This document shows positions 52,499 through 61,400 of a stretch of DNA of 64,000 nucleotides, piece after piece. The DNA is from Dickeya fangzhongdai (lineage in GTDB: Bacteria; Pseudomonadota; Gammaproteobacteria; Enterobacterales; Enterobacteriaceae), in the NCBI RefSeq assembly GCF_002812485.1, contig NZ_CP025003.1, positions 992,001 through 1,056,000 on the forward strand. Direction: 5' to 3'. The position numbers and the translations under genes are program-made. The notes beneath the pieces were generated by a model, which was given only the letters and a program-made list of their open reading frames with translations, searched no databases and was not told where the DNA came from. Within the stretch, counting starts at the first letter, position 1; the number at the start of each line of letters is the position of its first letter.

Positions 52499-55400
52499 AT
52501 GGCCCAGCAACGAACTCTGTATAACGCGACCCGCATGGTGCTTGAGCGCCGTTTGATGTTTGATGCCGCGGCTGTCGCCACGGCAGATCAGGTCGCCAAT
52601 GACCAGCCTGACGCCGCCAGCCATGACGGCAGTGCCGATTCGGCAGCGCAGGAGCATACCAATACCGATTTAATTCAGGCAATTAGCCAGATCGAGACGC
52701 CGCCCGCCCGCGTTGAGGTTTTCTTTATTGACGGCGCGTTGCCAAATAAAGACGCGCTGGTCTCACAATTACCGGCTAATGCTTCGGTTTATATTCTGGA
52801 TAGTAATCAGGATGGGCTGAATCAAATTGCTGATATTCTTTCTAATTATAAAAATGTCGATGCGATTCATATTATTTCCCACGGTGATAGTGGACAAATT
52901 GAATTAGGCAATGCCTTAATCTCGGCGGAAAATATCGATAGCTATCAAACTATATTGGAGCAAATAAATTTATCTCTAAACAGTTCTGCCGATGTTTTAA
53001 TTTATGGCTGTAATGTCGGGGATGCCGCGGGGCAACAGTTATTGAGCGCGCTGTCGTCGTCGCTGGATTCGGACGTGGCGGCGTCATCCGATATTACCGG
53101 TATTGATGGCGACTGGGTGCTGGAAAGCCATGTCGGCAGTATCGAAACCGAATCGATCAATCCGACAGGCTGGCATGCCAATCTGTTGCTGGGAATAAAC
53201 ACCGCGCCTACCGCCGTGGCCGATGTGGCGCTGGTCAGCCAAAACGGCTCGACCATCATTAATGTGACCGCGAACGATATCGATCTGGAAGGCGATGCCA
53301 TCAAGGTAACCGGGGCTAACGCGCTCTTTGGCAAGGTAACGGTCAATGCCGATAATACGCTGACTTATCAACCCAATGCTGGTTATTTTGGTGTTGATAC
53401 CATCACTTACACCATTGCTGACAGTAAAGGGCTGTCGGCGTTGCTGCCGGGTACGGTAGCCGTAACGGTCAATAGCTTGCCGACATTGTCGTTGCCGGTG
53501 CTCGTCAACCTGTTCAATGAAGATACGCCGATAATATTCGCTGATATTCTGGGCACCAAGATCAGCATTGGCGACCTTGACGGCAGCATTGCCAGGATCT
53601 CGTTGTCGGTGCCGATAGGTTCGCTGACGCTATCCCAGACCGCCAATCTGTCGTTTAGCCAGGGCGACGGCATCAACGACAGCAATATCACCATGCAAGG
53701 TAGCATTGTTGATATCAACGCCGCGCTGAATGGCCTGATTTATACCCCGGACGCGGACTATAACGGCCCGGTGACCATCACTATCGGGTTAACCGACACC
53801 TTGCTGGCGATACCGATTACTACCTCGTTGCCAATCGGCATTGCGCCGGTGGCGGATATTGTCAGTGATTCCGTCATCACCAACGTCAGCTCGCCGGTCA
53901 GCTTCAACGTGATGGCGAACGATACCTTTGAAAACATCAATGCCAGGGTGACGTCTTACAGCACGCCATCACACGGTACGGTGGTGATTGATAGCACCGG
54001 CAACGCGGTCTACACCCCCAATAGCGGTTATCTGGGCAACGACTCGTTTACTTATACCGTTACCAGTAATGGCACCACGGAAACCACCACCGTCACCATC
54101 CACATTAATACGCCGCCGGTCGCCAATCCGGACACCGCCACCACGCCGGAGGATACGTCGGTGACGGTGAATGTGCTGGCCAACGATACCGATGCGGACG
54201 GTAATACCCTGACCGTGACGTCGGCCAGCGCCGGCCACGGCACGGTGGTGATCAACGCCAACGGCACGCTGACCTACACCCCGGCGGCCAACTACAATGG
54301 CACCGACACCATTACCTATAAGATCAGTGACGGACTGGGAGCCAGCGCGACGGGTACGGTGACGGTGACCATCACGCCGGTCAATGACGCGCCGGTGGCG
54401 GTCAATGATACGGCGACCACGCTGGAAGACACCCCGGTGACCGTCAACGTGCTGGCGAACGACAGCGATGTGGACGGCGACACGCTGACGGTGACGACAG
54501 CGACGGCCGGCCACGGTACGGTGGTGATCAACGCCAACGGCACCCTGACCTACACCCCGGCCGCCAACTACAACGGCAGCGACACCATCAGCTATACCGT
54601 CAGCGACGGCCACGGCGGCACCGCCACCGCCACCGTGGCGGTCAGTATCACCCCGGTCAATGATGCGCCGGTGGCGGCGAACGACACGGCGACTACCGCC
54701 GAAGACACGCCGGTGACGGTGAATGTGCTGGCGAACGACAGCGATGTGGACGGCGACACGCTGACGGTGACGGCGGCCAGCGCCGGCCACGGTACGGTGG
54801 TGATCAATGCCAACGGCACCCTGACCTACACGCCGGCGGCCAACTACAACGGCAGCGACACCATCAGCTATACCGTCAGCGACGGCCACGGCGGCACCGC
54901 CACCGCGACCGTGGCGGTGACCATCACGCCGGTCAATGACGCGCCGGTGGCGGTCAATGACACAGCGACCACCGCTGAAGACACCCCGGTCACCGTTAAC
55001 GTGCTGGCGAACGACAGCGATGTGGACGGCGACACGCTGACGGTCACGACAGCGACGGCGGGCCACGGTACGGTGGTGATCAACGCCAACGGCACCCTGA
55101 CCTATACCCCGGCGGCCAACTACAACGGCAGCGACACCATCAGTTACACCGTCAGCGACGGCCACGGCGGCACCGCCACCGCCACCGTGACGGTCAGTAT
55201 CACGCCGGTCAATGACGCGCCGGTGGCGGTCAATGATACGGCGACCACGCTGGAAGACACCCCGGTCACCGTCAACGTGCTGGTGAACGACAGCGATGTG
55301 GACGGCGACACGCTGACGGTGACGACGGCGACGGCCGGCCACGGTACGGTGGTGATCAACGCCAACGGCACGCTGACCTACACGCCGGCCGCCAACTACA

Positions 55401-58400
55401 ACGGCAGCGACACCGTGACCTACACCGTCAGCGACGGACAGGGCGGCACCGCCACGGCCACGGTGGTCGTGACCATTACCCCGGTGAACGATGTGCCGGT
55501 GGCGGTGAACGACACGGCGACCACGGCGGAAGATACGCCGGTGACGGTGAATGTGCTGGTGAACGACAGCGATATGGACGGCGATACGCTGACGGTCACG
55601 GCGGCCAGCGCCGGCCACGGCACGGTGGTGATCAACGCCAACGGCACGCTGACCTACACCCCGGCCGCCAACTACAACGGCAGTGACACCATCAGCTATA
55701 CCGTCAGCGACGGCCACGGCGGCACCGCCACCGCCACCGTGACGGTGACCATCACCCCGGTCAATGACGCACCGGTGGCGGTCAATGATACGGCCACCAC
55801 GCTGGAAGACACCCCGGTCACCGTCAACGTGCTGGCGAATGATGCTGATGTGGACGGCGACACGCTGACGGTGACCGCCGCCAGCGCCGGCCACGGTACG
55901 GTGGTGATCAACGCCAACGGTACCCTGACCTACACCCCGGCGGCCAACTACAACGGCAGCGACACCATCAGCTATACCGTCAGCGACGGCCACGGCGGCA
56001 CCGCCACCGCCACCGTGGCGGTCAGTATCACGCCGGTCAATGACGCACCGGTGGCGGTGAACGACACGGCGACTACCGCTGAAGACACCCCGGTCACCGT
56101 CAACGTGCTGGCGAACGACAGCGATGTGGACGGTGATACGCTGACGGTGACGACAGCGACGGCCGGGCACGGCACGGTGGTGATCAATGCCAACGGCACC
56201 CTGACCTACACCCCGGCCGCCAACTACAACGGCAGCGACACCATCAGCTATACCGTCAGCGACGGGCAGGGCGGCACCGCCACCGCGACCGTGGCGGTGA
56301 GTATCACGCCGGTCAATGACGCGCCGGTGGCGGTCAATGATACGGCGACTACCGCTGAAGACACCCCGGTCACCGTCAACGTGCTGGCGAACGACAGCGA
56401 TGTGGACGGCGACACGCTGACGGTGACGGCGGCCAGCGCCGGCCACGGCACGGTGGTGATCAATGCCAACGGCACCCTGACCTACACCCCGGCGGCCAAC
56501 TACAACGGCAGCGACACCATCAGCTACACCGTCAGCGACGGGCAGGGCGGCACCGCTACCGCCACGGTGGCGGTGACCATCACCCCGGTCAATGATGCGC
56601 CGGTGGCGGCGAACGACACGGCCACCACTGCCGAAGATACGCCGGTGACGGTGAATGTGCTGGCGAATGATGCCGATGTGGACGGCGACACGCTGACGGT
56701 CACGGCGGCCAGCGCCGGCCACGGTACGGTGGTGATCAACGCCAACGGCACGCTGACCTACACGCCGGCCGCCAACTATAACGGCAGCGACACCATCAGC
56801 TATACCGTCAGCGACGGCCACGGCGGCACCGCCACCGCCACCGTGGCGGTCAGTATCACCCCGGTCAATGACGCACCGGTGGCGGTGAACGACACGGCGA
56901 CCACGCCGGAAGACACCCCGGTCACCGTCACCGTGCTGGCGAACGACAGCGATGTGGACGGTGATACGCTGACGGTGACGACGGCGACGGCGGGCCACGG
57001 CACGGTGGTGATCAACGCCAACGGCACCCTGACCTACACGCCGGCGGCCAACTACAACGGCAGCGACACCATCAGCTATACCGTCAGCGACGGCCACGGC
57101 GGCACCGCCACCGTGGCGGTCAGTATCACGCCGGTCAACGATGCACCGGTGGCGGCGAACGACACGGCCACCACCGCCGAAGACACCCCGGTCACCGTCA
57201 ATGTGCTGGCGAACGACAGCGATGTCGATGGCAATCCGCTGACGGTGACGACAGCCAGCGCCGGCCACGGTACGGTGGTGATCAACGCCAACGGTACGCT
57301 GACCTACACCCCGGCCGCCAACTATAACGGCAGCGACACCATCAGCTATACCGTCAGCGACGGGCAGGGCGGCACCGCCACGGCCACGGTGGCGGTGACC
57401 ATCACGCCGGTCAACGATGCACCGGTGGCGGCGAACGACACGGCGACTACCGCCGAAGACACCCCGGTCACCGTCAATGTGCTGGCGAACGACAGCGATG
57501 TCGATGGCAATCCGCTGACGGTGACCGCCGCCAGCGCCGGCCACGGTACGGTGGTGATCAATGCCAACGGCACCCTGACCTACACCCCGGCCGCCAACTA
57601 CAACGGCAGCGACACCATCAGTTACACCGTCAGCGACGGCCACGGTGGCACCGCCACCGCCACGGTGGCGGTGACCATCACCCCGGTCAATGACGCGCCG
57701 GTGGCGGCGAACGACACGGCGACTACCGCCGAAGACACCCCGGTCACCGTCAACGTGCTGGCGAATGATGCCGATGTGGACGGCGACACGCTGACGGTGA
57801 CGACAGCGACGGCCGGCCACGGTACGGTGGTGATCAACGCCAACGGCACGCTGACCTATACCCCGGCGGCCAACTACAACGGCAGCGACACCATCAGCTA
57901 TACCGTCAGCGACGGGCAGGGCGGCACCGCCACGGCCACCGTGGCGGTGACCATCACGCCGGTCAATGATGCGCCGGTGGCGGTCAATGACACAGCGACC
58001 ACCGCTGAAGATACCCCGGTCACCGTCAATGTGCTGGCGAATGATACCGACGTGGACGGTAATACGCTTGCGATCACCTCAGCATCGGCTGGGCATGGCT
58101 CCGTCACAATTAATGCCGATGGCACCCTGACCTATACGCCCAACGCCAACTTTAACGGTGCTGATACTGTGACCTATACCGTCAGTGACGGGGCAGGCGG
58201 CGTGGCGACTGGCACGCTGACCATTACCGTCACCGCAGTGAATGATGCGCCGGTGACTGGGGCCGATACGGCTGCCACCAGTCAAAATACATCGGTGACG
58301 GTGAATGTGCTGGCGAACGACAGCGATGTGGACGGCGACACGCTGACGGTGACCGCCGCCAGCGCCGGGCACGGCACGGTGGTGATCAATGCTGATGGTA

Positions 58401-61400
58401 CGCTGACCTATACGCCAAATACGAATTACAGCGGTACTGATACGGTGACCTATACCGTCAGCGATGGCGCCGGCGGCACTGCCCTGGGGACGTTAACGGT
58501 GACTATCGCGCCGGTGAATAGTGCTCCTTCGGCAAATCCAGATAGCGCAAGTACATTGGAAGATACGCCGGTGACGGTGGATGTACTGGCGAATGATACC
58601 AATGCAAACGGCCCTCCTTTGACAATTCAAGGGGCTGTGGCGGGTCATGGGGTTGTCGTCATCAACGCGGACGGTACGCTGACCTATACGCCCAACGCCA
58701 ACTTTAACGGCACCGACACCGTGACTTATACCGTCAGCAATAGCCAGGGCGGATTGGCTACGGGTACCCTGACCATTACCGTCACCGCAGTGAACGATGC
58801 GCCGGTGGCCGGTGCGGATACGGCGACCACCGCCGAGGACACCCCGGTGACGGTGGATGTACTGGCGAACGACAGCGATGTCGACGGCAACCCGCTGACC
58901 GTCACCGCCGCCACCGCCGGTAACGGCACGGTGGTGATCAATGCCGACGGCACCCTGACCTACACCCCCAATACCAACTTTAACGGCACCGATACCGTGA
59001 CCTACACCGTCAGCGACGGCGCCGGCGGCGTGGTGACCGGCACGCTGACCATCACGGTGACGGCGGTGAATGATGCGCCGGTGGCGGGCGCGGATACGGC
59101 GACCACGGCGGAAGATACGCCGGTGACCGTCGATGTACTGGCGAACGATGCTGATGTGGACGGCAACCCGCTGACCGTCACCGCGGCGACCGCCGGCAAC
59201 GGCACGGTGGTGATCAACGCCGACGGCACCCTGACCTATACCCCCAATGCCAACTTTAACGGCACCGACACCGTGACCTATACCGTCAGCGACGGCGCCG
59301 GTGGCGTGGTCACCGGCACGCTGACCATTACCGTGACGGCGGTGAACGATGCGCCGGTGACCGGTAACGACAGTGCCACTACCACGGAAGATACGCCGGT
59401 GACCGTCGATGTGCTGGCGAACGATGCTGATGTGGACGGCAATCCGCTGACGGTGACTGCCGCCACCGCCGGCAACGGTACGGTGGTGATCAACGCCGGC
59501 GGCACGCTGACCTACACCCCGAACGCCAACTTTAACGGCACCGACACCGTGACCTACACCGTCAGCGACGGCGCCGGTGGCGTGGTCACCGGTACGCTGA
59601 CCATTACCGTGACCGCGGTGAACGATGCGCCGGTGGCCGGGGCGGATACGGCGACCACCGCGGAAGACACCCCGGTGACGGTGGATGTACTGGCAAACGA
59701 CAGCGATGTGGACGGCAACCCGCTGACGGTGACCGCCGCCACCGCCGGTAACGGCACGGTGGTGATCAACGCCGACGGCACCCTGACCTATACGCCTGAC
59801 GCCAACTTTAACGGCACCGACACGGTGACCTATACCGTCAGCGACGGCGCCGGTGGCGTGGTGGCCGGGACGCTGACCATTACCGTGACCGCGGTGAACG
59901 ATGCGCCGGTGGCGGGCGCGGATACGGCCACCACCGCCGAGGACACGCCGGTGACGGTGGATGTACTGGCGAACGACAGCGATGTGGACGGCAATCCGCT
60001 GACGGTCACTGCGGCGACGGCGGGCAACGGCACGGTGGTGATCAACGCCGACGGCACCCTGACCTACACCCCGGCAGCCAACTTTAACGGCACCGACACC
60101 GTGACCTATACCGTCAGCGACGGCGCGGGCGGGGTGACGACCGGCACCCTGACCATCACCGTGACGACAGTGAACGATGCGCCGGTCACCGGTAACGACA
60201 GTGCCACTACCACGGAAGACACCCCGGTGACGGTGGATGTGCTGGCGAATGACAGCGATGTCGATGGTAATCCGCTGACGGTGACTGCCGCGACCGCCGG
60301 TAACGGTACGGTGGTGATCAACGCCGACGGCACCCTGACCTACACCCCGGCCGCCAACTTTAACGGCACCGATACGGTGACCTACACCGTCAGCGACGGG
60401 GCCGGTGGCGTGGTCACCGGCACGCTGACCATCACCGTGACCGCAGTGAATGACGCGCCGGTCACCGGTAACGACAGCGCCACCACGGCGGAAGACACCC
60501 CGGTGACCGTCGATGTGCTGGCGAACGACAGCGATGTCGATGGCAACCCGCTGACGGTGACCGCGGCGACCGCCGGCAACGGCACGGTGGTGATCAACGC
60601 CGACGGTACGCTGACCTACACCCCGGCCGCCAACTTTAACGGCACCGATACGGTGACCTATACCGTCAGCGACGGCGCGGGTGGCGTGGTGACCGGGACG
60701 CTGACCATTACGGTGACCGCAGTGAACGATGCGCCGGTCACCGGTAACGACAGCGCCACCACCGCGGAAGACACGCCGGTGACGGTGGATGTGCTGGCGA
60801 ATGACAGCGATGTCGATGGCAATCCGCTGACCGTCACCGCGGCGACGGCGGGTAACGGCACGGTGGTGATCAACGCCGACGGTACGCTGACCTACACCCC
60901 GGCTGCCAACTTTAACGGCACCGATACCGTGACCTATACCGTCAGCGACGGTGCCGGCGGGGTGGTGACCGGCACGCTGACCATTACCGTCACCGCAGTG
61001 AACGATGCGCCGGTGGCCAGTGCGGATACGGCGACCACCGCCGAGGATACGCCGGTGACGGTGGATGTGCTGGCGAACGACAGCGATGTCGATGGCAACC
61101 CGCTGACGGTCACCGCGGCGACGGCGGGCAATGGATCTGTCGTCATCAATGCCGACGGTACCCTGACCTATACGCCTGACACCAACTTTAACGGCACCGA
61201 TACCGTGACCTACACCGTCAGCGACGGCGCGGGCGGGGTGGTGACCGGGACGCTGACCATTACCGTCACCGCAGTGAATGACGCGCCGGTGGCCGGTGCG
61301 GATACGGCGACCACCGCCGAGGACACCCCGGTGACGGTGGATGTGCTGGCGAATGACAGCGATGTCGATGGCAATCCGCTGACGGTGACCGCCGCGACGG

